A DNA stretch of 64,000 bases. Source: Hymenobacter piscis (lineage in GTDB: Bacteria; Bacteroidota; Bacteroidia; Cytophagales; Hymenobacteraceae). The DNA is taken from NCBI RefSeq assembly GCF_018760735.1, contig NZ_JAHHZN010000004.1, positions 186,001 through 250,000 on the forward strand, in the 5' to 3' direction. Below the pieces are notes generated by a model, which was given only the letters and a program-made list of their open reading frames with translations, was not told where the DNA came from and made no database searches. Positions 51,777 through 58,231 of this stretch are shown here, piece after piece; position 1 is the stretch's first letter, and each line of letters begins with the position of its first letter. Made by a program: the position numbers and the translations under genes.

Positions 51777-51780
51777 CGGT

Positions 51781-53124
51781 ATGTTCTTCGGCTTCAACCT
51801 GTACAGCGGTCTGCTGCTGCCGTTTTTCCTGCAAGGCATCATTGTGGCGGCGGTGCTGTGGGCGCGGCGGCGGCGCGAAGACACGGCCGCCGACGGCTGG
51901 CTGGCCCTGCTGCTGTTTGCCATACGGCTGGCCCAATGGATGCTGGGCTTTGCCGGCTGGTACGACTCGCACGACGCCCGCACAACGTTCATGTTCTACT
52001 GGCCGTTCAGCAACTGGCTGGCGGTGGGGCCGGCGCTGTACTTCTACTTCCGCAGCCTTACCAACCAGGAGTTCCGGCTGCAGCGGCAACACTGGTGGCA
52101 CTTTGCGCCCGCCCTGGTGGTGCTTGCGTGGCTGCTGGTGGTATTCAGCTACGATATCGGCTGGTGGCACGGGCTGCAGGGCCGGCCGCTGCCGGGCCAC
52201 TTCGGCACCAAAGGGCCCCTGGCCAGCTGGGCCGACTACCAGCCCATCGGGCTGCTGGCCGATACGCTGGGCTACCTCTCGGTGCTGGCCTACGCGGTGC
52301 ACACCCTGCGTGCCTACCGCGCCTACGCCCGCTACCTCAACGACAACTTCTCCGATACCGAACAGCTGCGGTTTCGGTGGCTGCGCAACGTGCTGGTGGC
52401 CGTGTTGGTGGGCACCGGCGTCACGCTGGCATTCGGGGTGATTAACCTTTTCATCACGCCCCTGAACTACGTGCAGAGCTGGTACGATTACCTGTTCACC
52501 GGCCTACTGATCTATTACCTCAGCATCTCGGGTCTGCTGACGGGCTACCGCCTGGCCGCCCTGCGCTTCCAGTTGCCCACCGCTGCCGAGGTGCCGTCGT
52601 CAACCTTAGTACCAGCGGTGGAAGCCGCCGAAGTACCCGGCCCCGTTGCACCAGCGACAGAAGAGAGGGTAGTTGCCGATGCAATACCCGCTGCACCTGC
52701 AACATCGGTTTCGCCCGCCGCTACGGCTGTCCCGCCAACAGCCGATGTCCCAACTCAAGCACCAGCCGCCGCCGAGCCCGACGCGGAGCTGGCCCGCTGG
52801 ACTACCCGCCTGCTGGCCCACATGCAAACGGCCCGGCCCTACCTGGAGCCCGAGCTGACGCTGGGCGAACTGGCCACCCAGCTGCGTACCAACACGTCCT
52901 GGCTCTCCAAGGTCATCAACTCCGGCTGCGGCCAGAACTTCAACGACTTCGTGAACGAGTACCGGGTGCGCGAGGCCGAGCGTCGCCTCCGCGACCCGCA
53001 GTTCCGGCACTACACCCTGCTGGCCGTAGCCCTAGAGGCCGGCTTCAACTCCAAGTCCACCTTCAACCGCGTCTTCAAAAAACTCCGCGGCCAGACTCCC
53101 AGCGAAGCAGCCCGACAGTTGTAG
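51781..53124 (+). CDS. Membrane-bound AraC family transcriptional regulator
   Basis: A 447-residue protein: seven or so membrane helices in residues 1-250, an Ala/Pro/Val-rich linker (about 255-335), and a C-terminal AraC-type double helix-turn-helix (LTLGELATQLRTNTSWLSKVIN, VREAERRLRDP, VALEAGFNSKSTFNRVFKKLRG). This membrane sensor plus AraC architecture is common in Bacteroidota; ligand and targets are unknown. It lies between the trp operon and the aromatic hydroxylases, so a link to aromatic amino acids is conceivable but unproven. Confidence 0.88.
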   Translation: MFFGFNLYSGLLLPFFLQGIIVAAVLWARRRREDTAADGWLALLLFAIRLAQWMLGFAGWYDSHDARTTFMFYWPFSNWLAVGPALYFYFRSLTNQEFRLQRQHWWHFAPALVVLAWLLVVFSYDIGWWHGLQGRPLPGHFGTKGPLASWADYQPIGLLADTLGYLSVLAYAVHTLRAYRAYARYLNDNFSDTEQLRFRWLRNVLVAVLVGTGVTLAFGVINLFITPLNYVQSWYDYLFTGLLIYYLSISGLLTGYRLAALRFQLPTAAEVPSSTLVPAVEAAEVPGPVAPATEERVVADAIPAAPATSVSPAATAVPPTADVPTQAPAAAEPDAELARWTTRLLAHMQTARPYLEPELTLGELATQLRTNTSWLSKVINSGCGQNFNDFVNEYRVREAERRLRDPQFRHYTLLAVALEAGFNSKSTFNRVFKKLRGQTPSEAARQL

Positions 53125-53280
53125 AGACGCATACTTGCGTCTCTTCATTGAACGACAGGTCCTACGCCGACAGCACAGTGTAGAGACGCGACCCTTCGCG
53201 TCTCGTCGTTGAACGACCCGGAACCGCGCCAATCAAACAACTTCAGCAACAGCGAAACGCGAAGGGTCGCGTTTCTACGC
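53121..53280. repeat. Solo arm plus full GTAGAGACGC palindrome
   Basis: A single left arm with GTAGAGACGCATACTTGCG, CTCTTCATTGAACGAC (53121-53156), is followed by a complete element (53179-53280) with TGTAGAGACGCGACCCTTCG and GCGAAGGGTCGCG, whose core is TCGTTGAACGACCCGGAACC plus CAACTTCAGCAAC. Confidence 0.9.
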
Positions 53281-53390
53281 CTGCCCAGTATCAAACTATA
53301 AATTGAGGCGTCCCAGGCTGTAAACTGGGGCGTTTGGCGGCGGCGGGGGCAGTTCCTTTGGGACATCGTTTCACTTCACCCCCCATTGCC

Positions 53391-53777
53391 ATGCGTACTT
53401 TCCTGCCTTCACGTTCGGCCACTGTTGCCACTTTCGCCGCCCTGTTACTACTCGTTACGGCCTGCTGGGCGGGTATCACTTCTAATCTCCTCATTGAGCC
53501 GGGCAAGCAGTTTGTGCTGGGCGGTGGCCAGCTGGGCGGCTTCAAAGTAGAAGCCCACAACGTGGGCAAAGTACCCGTCGAGTTCAAGGAGCGGCCCCGG
53601 GGCGGCGGCATCTTCGGCAAAACCACCTTGGCTCCCGGCGAGCGGGGTACGCTGCGCTTCATGGCCGGCTCCACGGCGCTGTTGCTCAACCCCTCGGACC
53701 AGCAGGCTAAAGTAGACCTCAAAATCACCGGCGACACTCGGCTGAGCATGACCTACGAGCCTAACGGCAAGCTGTAG
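53391..53777 (+). CDS. Small hypothetical lipoprotein
   Basis: A 128-residue protein with an N-terminal hydrophobic segment and possible lipobox LVTAC at about residues 20-24. The rest is beta-rich (VLGGGQLGGFKVEAHN, APGERGTLRFMAGST, VDLKITGDTRLSMTY). I do not recognise a family; the pattern suggests a small surface or periplasmic beta-sandwich. The ATG at 53391 gives the signal peptide. Confidence 0.7.
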   Translation: MRTFLPSRSATVATFAALLLLVTACWAGITSNLLIEPGKQFVLGGGQLGGFKVEAHNVGKVPVEFKERPRGGGIFGKTTLAPGERGTLRFMAGSTALLLNPSDQQAKVDLKITGDTRLSMTYEPNGKL

Positions 53778-54035
53778 GCGTTGCCAGTAGCCACAGCCAA
53801 TGCGTCATCAGTTCACGAACCTATACGAAAGCAATAGTAAATTGCTTTGGGGGTTAGAAAACGTTTTATTGCAAATTGACCCTAGATTTTGGGGTGCGTA
53901 TTGTCTATAGGTGTAGGCATTTTGCAGAAAATGCCTGCTAAACGAAGGTGTACTTCTACAGTATATATAATAAAATACGAAAGTGGCATCATAAAATAAA
54001 CCTGGATATAAATTAGGATTGGTTGTAAGTAGTGC
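53778..54035. other. AT-rich region upstream of the first hydroxylase leader
   Basis: No gene seen. Small hairpins such as AGGCATTTT/AAAATGCCT (about 53917-53938) are present; base composition is much more AT-rich than elsewhere, and no long palindromic element is present. Confidence 0.45.
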
Positions 54036-54043
54036 TATATTTG
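54036..54043 (+). promoter_or_regulatory. -7 box TATATTTG of the first hydroxylase
   Basis: Exact TAnnTTTG match, four bases before the leader ATG at 54048; a properly spaced -33 TTG was not found. Confidence 0.6.
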
Positions 54044-54047
54044 CATC

Positions 54048-54134
54048 ATGCTGAACCTAAACGCGAAACGCTTTATGACCATTAATCGTCCTGTCCAGGA
54101 CGAGGTCGGGCGCTTTTGCGGAAATGAAAGGTAG
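54048..54134 (+). CDS. Candidate leader ORF of the first aromatic hydroxylase
   Basis: A 28-codon ORF (ATG 54048, TAG 54132-54134; internal ATG at 54075) between the -7 box and a terminator. It has Phe codons at residues 9 and 23 but no run of one amino acid, so the sensed amino acid is uncertain. Within it, CGTCCTG (54087-54093) pairs with CAGGACG (54096-54102). GTCGGGC (54105-54111) can pair with GCCCGAC (54174-54180), which would break the downstream terminator. Confidence 0.45.
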   Translation: MLNLNAKRFMTINRPVQDEVGRFCGNER

Positions 54135-54172
54135 AGCACAGCATGCTTCTTCTCCTCTGAAATCCACTTAAG

Positions 54173-54206
54173 AGCCCGACTCCTCCCCAGGAGCCGGGCT
54201 TTTTTC
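54173..54206 (+). terminator. Leader terminator of the first hydroxylase
   Basis: AGCCCG-A-CTCCT (54173-54184) pairs with AGGAG-C-CGGGCT (54189-54200), followed by T6. It lies 15 bases before the hydroxylase ATG, so it must be passed for expression. Confidence 0.8.
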
Positions 54207-54220
54207 TGCCCTGTACGCAT

Positions 54221-54955
54221 ATGATACAGCAACACTACGACCGGTACACCACGCAGGATCAGCTGGTTTGGAAGGTATTGTTCGACCGCCAGACGGCCCT
54301 GCTGCACAAGCGTGCCTGCTCGGCGTTTGGCCGGGGGCTGAAGGCCGTGGGCTTCCACCGCAACGCTATTCCCGACTTCCAGGAAGTAAGTCAGCGTCTG
54401 CACAAAGCCACTGGCTGGCAGCTGGAACCGGTGCAGGGCATGCTCAATGATGCCGAGTTCTTCGGGCTGCTGGCCCAGCGCAAGTTCCCGGCTACTGTCT
54501 GGATCCGGAGCATGGCGCAGTTCGACTTCATCGAGGAGCCCGACCTGTTCCACGGCGTGTTCGGCCACGTGCCCCTGCTCATGGACCAGGCCTTCGCCGA
54601 TTTCCTGCACTTTCTGGGCCAGGTAGCCGCCCAACACCTCGACGATGCCGTGGCCCTGGCCCGCCTCGAGCGGCTCTACGGCTTCACGGTGCAGTTCGGG
54701 TTGGTAGAAGAGCACGGCCAGACGCGCATGTACGGGGCCGGCCTGCTGTCGTCGTCGGGCGAAATCCACCACTGCATCGGTGACGTCTCGCGCCGCTTCC
54801 CTTTCGACCTGGCCACCGTGCTGCACACGCCCTACAGCGAAGCGCACCTTCAGGACCAGTACTTCGTGCTCACCAGCTGGGAGCAGCTCACCGAAAGCGT
54901 AGCCGAGCTGGCCGCGTTGCTGTCGTCGGGCTGGGAGCTGCAGCCGGTGGAGTAG
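54221..54955 (+). CDS. Aromatic amino acid hydroxylase paralogue with altered iron site
   Basis: A 244-residue catalytic-domain-only member of the phenylalanine/tyrosine hydroxylase family (iron and pterin dependent). EEPDLFHGVFGHVPLL supplies His111 and His116, but the third ligand, Glu in the usual W-F-T-(V/A)-E-F-G-L motif, is Gln158 (CAG at 54692-54694) and the Trp is Gly. The rest aligns with the intact paralogue 362 bases downstream (GWELQPVQ versus GWELVVVP; KFPAT; YGAGLLSS). The protein may be weakly active, inactive or altered in function. It is preceded by its own leader and terminator. Confidence 0.88.
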   Translation: MIQQHYDRYTTQDQLVWKVLFDRQTALLHKRACSAFGRGLKAVGFHRNAIPDFQEVSQRLHKATGWQLEPVQGMLNDAEFFGLLAQRKFPATVWIRSMAQFDFIEEPDLFHGVFGHVPLLMDQAFADFLHFLGQVAAQHLDDAVALARLERLYGFTVQFGLVEEHGQTRMYGAGLLSSSGEIHHCIGDVSRRFPFDLATVLHTPYSEAHLQDQYFVLTSWEQLTESVAELAALLSSGWELQPVE

Positions 54956-54986
54956 GGGATGGTGAAGTAGAATTAGGTAGAAAAAG

Positions 54987-55087
54987 GCACGTCATGCTGA
55001 GCTTGCCGAAGCATCTCGCGTGCTGATGTTGAGTTACTATTGCAACGTTAGCACGCGAGATGCTTCGGCAAGCTCAGCATGACGTGC
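54987..55087. repeat. Palindromic element, GTCATGCTGAGC family, between the hydroxylases
   Basis: Perfect 38-base arms (54987-55024, 55050-55087) starting GCACGTCATGCTGAGCTTGC. Centre: GATGTTGAGTTACTATTGCAACGTT in outline, similar to other cores (read in two parts). Confidence 0.95.
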
Positions 55088-55117
55088 TTTTATTAATTCA
55101 AAAACCAAAAACTCTCT

Positions 55118-55125
55118 TACCTTTA
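55118..55125 (+). promoter_or_regulatory. -7 box variant TACCTTTA of the Tyr leader
   Basis: TACCTTTA lies eight bases before the leader ATG at 55133. It differs from TAnnTTTG at the last base only. Confidence 0.5.
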
Positions 55126-55132
55126 CCGCCAC

Positions 55133-55222
55133 ATGCTGCTGTTCACGTCCCGCTATTATTACGCTGCCACCTATTACGCTCCCCTCTGGAGCGGAGCGGC
55201 CGCGGCGTACGCGAGGAACTGA
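55133..55222 (+). CDS. Tyrosine-rich leader peptide of the second hydroxylase
   Basis: A 29-codon ORF (ATG 55133, TGA 55220-55222) with six Tyr codons: residues 8-10 (TAT TAT TAC), 14-15 (TAT TAC) and 26. It overlaps a hairpin, CGCTCC (55177-55182) with GGAGCG (55188-55193), positioned right after the second Tyr pair. AGCGGAG (55190-55196) can instead pair with CTCCGCT (55263-55269) in the terminator. A ribosome stalled at the Tyr codons would free this antiterminator strand, giving classic attenuation controlled by tyrosine supply. Confidence 0.8.
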   Translation: MLLFTSRYYYAATYYAPLWSGAAAAYARN

Positions 55223-55254
55223 AACTAGCACTTCACCCTCCCCAACGTCTTTTC

Positions 55255-55297
55255 AAGCCTGCCTCCGCTTCCTGCGGAGGCAGGCTTTTTCTTTTTC
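55255..55297 (+). terminator. Tyr attenuator terminator
   Basis: AAGCCTGCCTCCGC (55255-55268) pairs perfectly with GCGGAGGCAGGCTT (55274-55287), then T-rich sequence. It lies 20 to 30 bases upstream of the second hydroxylase and overlaps the proposed antiterminator at 55263-55269. Confidence 0.9.
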
Positions 55298-55316
55298 CAC
55301 CTTTTCCGTTTTCGTT

Positions 55317-56075
55317 ATGCAGTCTGTTTCTGCCGCTCCCATTGCTTCCGATGCCCTGCCGCTACTCACCCAGGTATATGCCGATTACACCGCCGCCGAC
55401 CAGCACGTGTGGCAGCTGCTCTTTGACCGCCAGATGGCTCTGCTGCCCGGCCGCGCCGCCGAGGCATTTCTGGAAGGCGTGCAGCGGGTGGGCTTCACCC
55501 GCGACGCCATTCCCGATTTCCGGGAGGTGAACCCCCGTTTGCAGGAGCTGACCGGCTGGGAGCTGGTGGTAGTGCCGGGCATCGTGGACGACGCCGTGTT
55601 CTTCCAGCTGCTGGCCGACCGCAAGTTCCCCGCCACCACCTGGCTGCGCACCCTCGAGCAGCTCGATTACCTCGAAGAGCCCGATATGTTCCACGACGTA
55701 TTCGGCCACGTGCCGCTGCTGACGGATGCCGGCTTCGCCGATTTTCTGCAGAAGTTGGGCGCGGCCGCCGTGCACCACGGCCAGCGCTGGCCCGGCACCT
55801 TGGAGCAGTTCACGCGTTTGTACTGGTTTACGGCCGAGTTCGGCCTGATTCAACAGCCCGACGGCCTGCGCATCTACGGGGCCGGGCTGTTGTCGTCGCA
55901 CGGCGAGGTGAAGTTCAGCCTCAGCGACGCACCCACCCGCCTGCCCTTCACCCTCGACGGCGTGCTGAATACGCCCTTCGAGAAGGACAAATTCCAGGAC
56001 CTCTACTTCGTGCTCACCGATATGCAACAGCTCCCCGAAAGCCTGGCCCAGCTACAGGCGCGGCTGCTGGAATAA
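55317..56075 (+). CDS. phhA: Phenylalanine 4-hydroxylase (intact iron site)
   Basis: A 252-residue pterin- and iron-dependent phenylalanine hydroxylase that converts phenylalanine to tyrosine. His126 and His131 (EEPDMFHDVFGHVPLL) and Glu174 (YWFTAEFGL) form the 2-His-1-Glu site, unlike in the paralogue upstream. KFPATTWLR, GLRIYGAGLLSS and FQDLYFVLTD are typical of the bacterial enzymes. Length fits the bacterial catalytic-domain form. Control by a tyrosine-rich leader points to a biosynthetic (tyrosine-making) rather than degradative role. Confidence 0.92.
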   Translation: MQSVSAAPIASDALPLLTQVYADYTAADQHVWQLLFDRQMALLPGRAAEAFLEGVQRVGFTRDAIPDFREVNPRLQELTGWELVVVPGIVDDAVFFQLLADRKFPATTWLRTLEQLDYLEEPDMFHDVFGHVPLLTDAGFADFLQKLGAAAVHHGQRWPGTLEQFTRLYWFTAEFGLIQQPDGLRIYGAGLLSSHGEVKFSLSDAPTRLPFTLDGVLNTPFEKDKFQDLYFVLTDMQQLPESLAQLQARLLE

Positions 56076-56097
56076 GCTGCGGTTGATAAACAACGCT

Positions 56098-56237
56098 GAA
56101 CGTCATGCAGAGGCGTAGCCGAAGCATTGACATTGCTTCACTAGCCCAGGGTTTAAACCCTGGGCTACGGAGCGGTTATCGTTCGACGATTGGACAACAC
56201 CAGCACGCGAGATGCTGCGCAGGCTCGGAATGACGTT
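56098..56237. repeat. Composite element: CCCAGGG palindrome nested in a GTCATGC palindrome
   Basis: Outer arms AACGTCATGCAGAGGCGTAG and GAGATGCTGCGCAGGCTCGG with AATGACGTT enclose a full CTAGCCCAGGGTTTAAACCC element (56140-56167). One family has apparently entered another. The rest of the centre has AACACCAGCACGCGAG core sequence. Confidence 0.85.
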
Positions 56238-56257
56238 CTATTTTGTCCAACAAACCA

Positions 56258-56743
56258 TCAATACCGCCAGCCCAGCCGGCGGTAGATGAAATGCAGCAGC
56301 CAAAGCGGGCCGATGAGCAGAAACTGCAGGTCTTTGAGGAAGCTGGGTTTCTTGCCCTCCACCTTGTGGCCCCAGAACTGCCCAATCCAGGCCAGCACGA
56401 AAATAATCAGGCACACGGCCCACAGAGGCAAAGGCGCGTAGTTACCCACAAAGCGGAGCATGCCGGCCATCAGCAGCCACACCAGCAGCATGCCCACCGT
56501 CAGCCGGGGGCTCAGGCGTACGTAGTACACTAGGGCCAGCACCATCACCACCGTGCCCCAGTTCAGCCACGGACTAACGGCGCTAACCGCCGCCGGCACC
56601 GGCACCGACCACAACAAGCCCAGAATGGCGAACATAATCAGTGGCACGCATACCCAGTGCACCAGCTTGTTGGTGGGGTTTTGGTGGCTTTCGGCGTACT
56701 CATTCAGCAGCTGCTGAACCGGGGAAATAAGGGCGGTAGACAT
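56258..56743 (-). CDS. Mpo1-like / DUF962 membrane protein
   Basis: A 161-residue protein with four membrane helices. ESHQNPTNKLVHWVCVPLI at the N-terminus and GQFWGHKVEGKKPSFLKDL near the C-terminus hold the conserved His residues of the Mpo1-like (DUF962) family, related to yeast Mpo1, an Fe2+-dependent 2-hydroxy fatty acid dioxygenase. Activity here is inferred from family. The ATG at 56743 was preferred over the frame start at 56788. Confidence 0.85.
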   Translation of the reverse strand: MSTALISPVQQLLNEYAESHQNPTNKLVHWVCVPLIMFAILGLLWSVPVPAAVSAVSPWLNWGTVVMVLALVYYVRLSPRLTVGMLLVWLLMAGMLRFVGNYAPLPLWAVCLIIFVLAWIGQFWGHKVEGKKPSFLKDLQFLLIGPLWLLHFIYRRLGWRY

Positions 56744-56803
56744 TACGCGGGACTTGGTGGGAGCTATAAGGTAGCAGTTTCCTTCCATTGGGAAAATCCC
56801 GAA

Positions 56804-56912
56804 CGGCTGTAGAGACGCGACACCTCGCGTCTCGGCGCGTGCTGATGTTGTTAAGGGAGTGCGGTACTGGTTGTTCCGGCGGGAGACGCGAAGTGTCGCG
56901 TCTCTACAGCCG
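56804..56912. repeat. Palindromic element, GTAGAGACGC family
   Basis: CGGCTGTAGAGACGCGACAC at left (56804) and GTGTCGCGTCTCTACAGCCG at right (ending 56912) are nearly perfect. The core GCGCGTGCTGATGTTGTT is the reverse of the AACAACATCAGCACGCG core elsewhere. Confidence 0.95.
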
Positions 56913-56925
56913 TGCAGGCTAAAAC

Positions 56926-56961
56926 AAAAAAGAGGCTGCCCAAGCGGGCAGCCTCTTTTTT
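56926..56961. terminator. Bidirectional terminator
   Basis: AAAAAAGAGGCTGCC (56926-56940) pairs with GGCAGCCTCTTTTTT (56947-56961), loop CAAGCG. It ends dienelactone hydrolase transcripts leftward. Confidence 0.85.
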
Positions 56962-56972
56962 CTGGGGCGGTC

Positions 56973-57058
56973 AGTAGCGCGAACTTTGTAGTGCGTGCCC
57001 CAGAACGACAAGGATTCTAACGGCGCGGGGGCGCGAACTACACAGTTCGCGCTACTGC
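56973..57058. repeat. Palindromic element, AGTAGCGCGAACTTTGTAG family
   Basis: AGTAGCGCGAACTTTGTAG (56973-56991) faces CTACACAGTTCGCGCTACT (about 57038-57056), with an inner GCG/CGC section. It lies at the end of the dienelactone hydrolase gene. Confidence 0.8.
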
Positions 57059-57076
57059 GTCCGGTACTGCGGAAAG

Positions 57077-57940
57077 CTATTTTACTTTCAGGTTCTTCTT
57101 CAGGTAGGCAACCGAAGCGGCGTGGGCGTCGGCGGCGAAGTCCTTGCTGTACTTGGGGTTGGAGGGGTTGGCGAAGGCGTGGTCGGCGTCGTAGGTTTTC
57201 ACCGTAAGGCCTTTTTTGGCGGTGGCCATGTCCTTGCGGAACTGGTCTACCACTTCTTGGTTGATCCACTTATCCTGCTTGGCGAAGACGAACAGCACGT
57301 CGGTGTTCAGCGTTTTGAGCTTGGCTACGTCCTTCTCGGGCATGCCGTAGTAGGCCACGCAGGCTTTTGCTTTGGGGCCGGCCAGCAGGGCCGTCTGGAT
57401 GCTCCAGCCGCCACCGAAGCACCAGCCGATGCTGCCGATTTTGGCGTTGGGGCCGGCGTAGGCGAGGGCACCGTTGATGATTGCCTGGGCACGCTCGGTT
57501 TTCACGCCCTGCATCAGCTTACCGGCCTGGTCGGCGTCGGTGGCAATCTGGCCGTCGTAGAGGTCGAGGGCAATGACGTTGACACCGGGCAGCTCCTCGG
57601 CGAAACGGCCGGCTTCCTGCTTAATGTAGTCGTTCAGGCCCCACCACTCGTGAATCACGAACAGGTACTTGTCCGACTTGGTCTTGCTCTTGATTTCGAA
57701 GGCTTTGCCAGTCTGGCCGTCGGTGGTCTTGAACTCTATCATGCTGCCTTCGCCGGCGTAGGTGAAGGGCAGGGGGGCATCGTGGCCGCCGGAGAAGTCC
57801 TCGTTGGAGGCCAGCATGGCGAATACTTCGGTGGCCGCCTGGCCGGTGGCGGGCTTGGTGCAGCAACTCATCGTCGATTGGGCCGAGGCCACTGATACCA
57901 CGCTCAGCAGCGCGGCGCAAAGGGTCCAGATTTTTTTCAT
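57077..57940 (-). CDS. Dienelactone hydrolase family protein, exported
   Basis: A 287-residue alpha/beta hydrolase with N-terminal signal peptide (MKKIWTLCAALLSVVSVASAQ). The nucleophile is Cys in GSIGWCFGGGW, as in dienelactone hydrolases; catalytic Asp and His fit VFAKQDKW and YDADHAFAN. HEWWGLNDYI is a family hallmark. The role in the periplasm is unknown. A hairpin with a T run lies in its 5' leader (57970-58024). Confidence 0.88.
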   Translation of the reverse strand: MKKIWTLCAALLSVVSVASAQSTMSCCTKPATGQAATEVFAMLASNEDFSGGHDAPLPFTYAGEGSMIEFKTTDGQTGKAFEIKSKTKSDKYLFVIHEWWGLNDYIKQEAGRFAEELPGVNVIALDLYDGQIATDADQAGKLMQGVKTERAQAIINGALAYAGPNAKIGSIGWCFGGGWSIQTALLAGPKAKACVAYYGMPEKDVAKLKTLNTDVLFVFAKQDKWINQEVVDQFRKDMATAKKGLTVKTYDADHAFANPSNPKYSKDFAADAHAASVAYLKKNLKVK

Positions 57941-57969
57941 GGGAAAAGGGGAGGTAAAGAAGGGGAGAG

Positions 57970-58024
57970 AAAAAAAGCATCCCGGGGCTATTCGTGTAAG
58001 TACATGAGTTGCTCCGGGATGCTT
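57970..58024 (-). terminator. Terminator-like hairpin in the 5' leader of the dienelactone hydrolase gene
   Basis: AAGCATCCCGG (57975-57985) pairs with CCGGGATGCTT (58014-58024). Read leftward, seven T (57970-57976) follow directly and the hydrolase ATG is 30 bases further. The loop holds a five-codon ORF (ATG to TAG) on the minus strand. It could be an attenuator or the end of an upstream leftward transcript. Confidence 0.5.
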
Positions 58025-58121
58025 AAACTGTAGTCTGACGGTTTAGTTTGGAAGTACCCGATTATTCGGCGGAATAGGCATGTTTGAGCAGCTGTATGAC
58101 CGTTATGCTCTATCTGGCGTC

Positions 58122-58210
58122 CGCTTGTCGAAGCATCTCGCTCGCCAACATAGGATTACCGTTGCAACGTCAGCACGCGAGATGCTTCGACAAGCTCAGC
58201 ATGACGTTCT
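58122..58210. repeat. Degenerate GTCATGCTGAGC palindrome flanked by a 16-base direct repeat
   Basis: CGCTTGTCGAAGCATCTCGC (58122-58141) faces GCGAGATGCTTCGACAAGC and TCAGCATGACG (58178-58206); the left outer arm has decayed. GATTATTCGGCGGAAT (58060-58075) and GATTATTCGGCAGAAT (58230-58245) lie outside as near-identical direct repeats, the second covering the stop of the ABC1 kinase gene. Confidence 0.8.
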
Positions 58211-58231
58211 TTTGTGGTTCTTAATCCCTGA

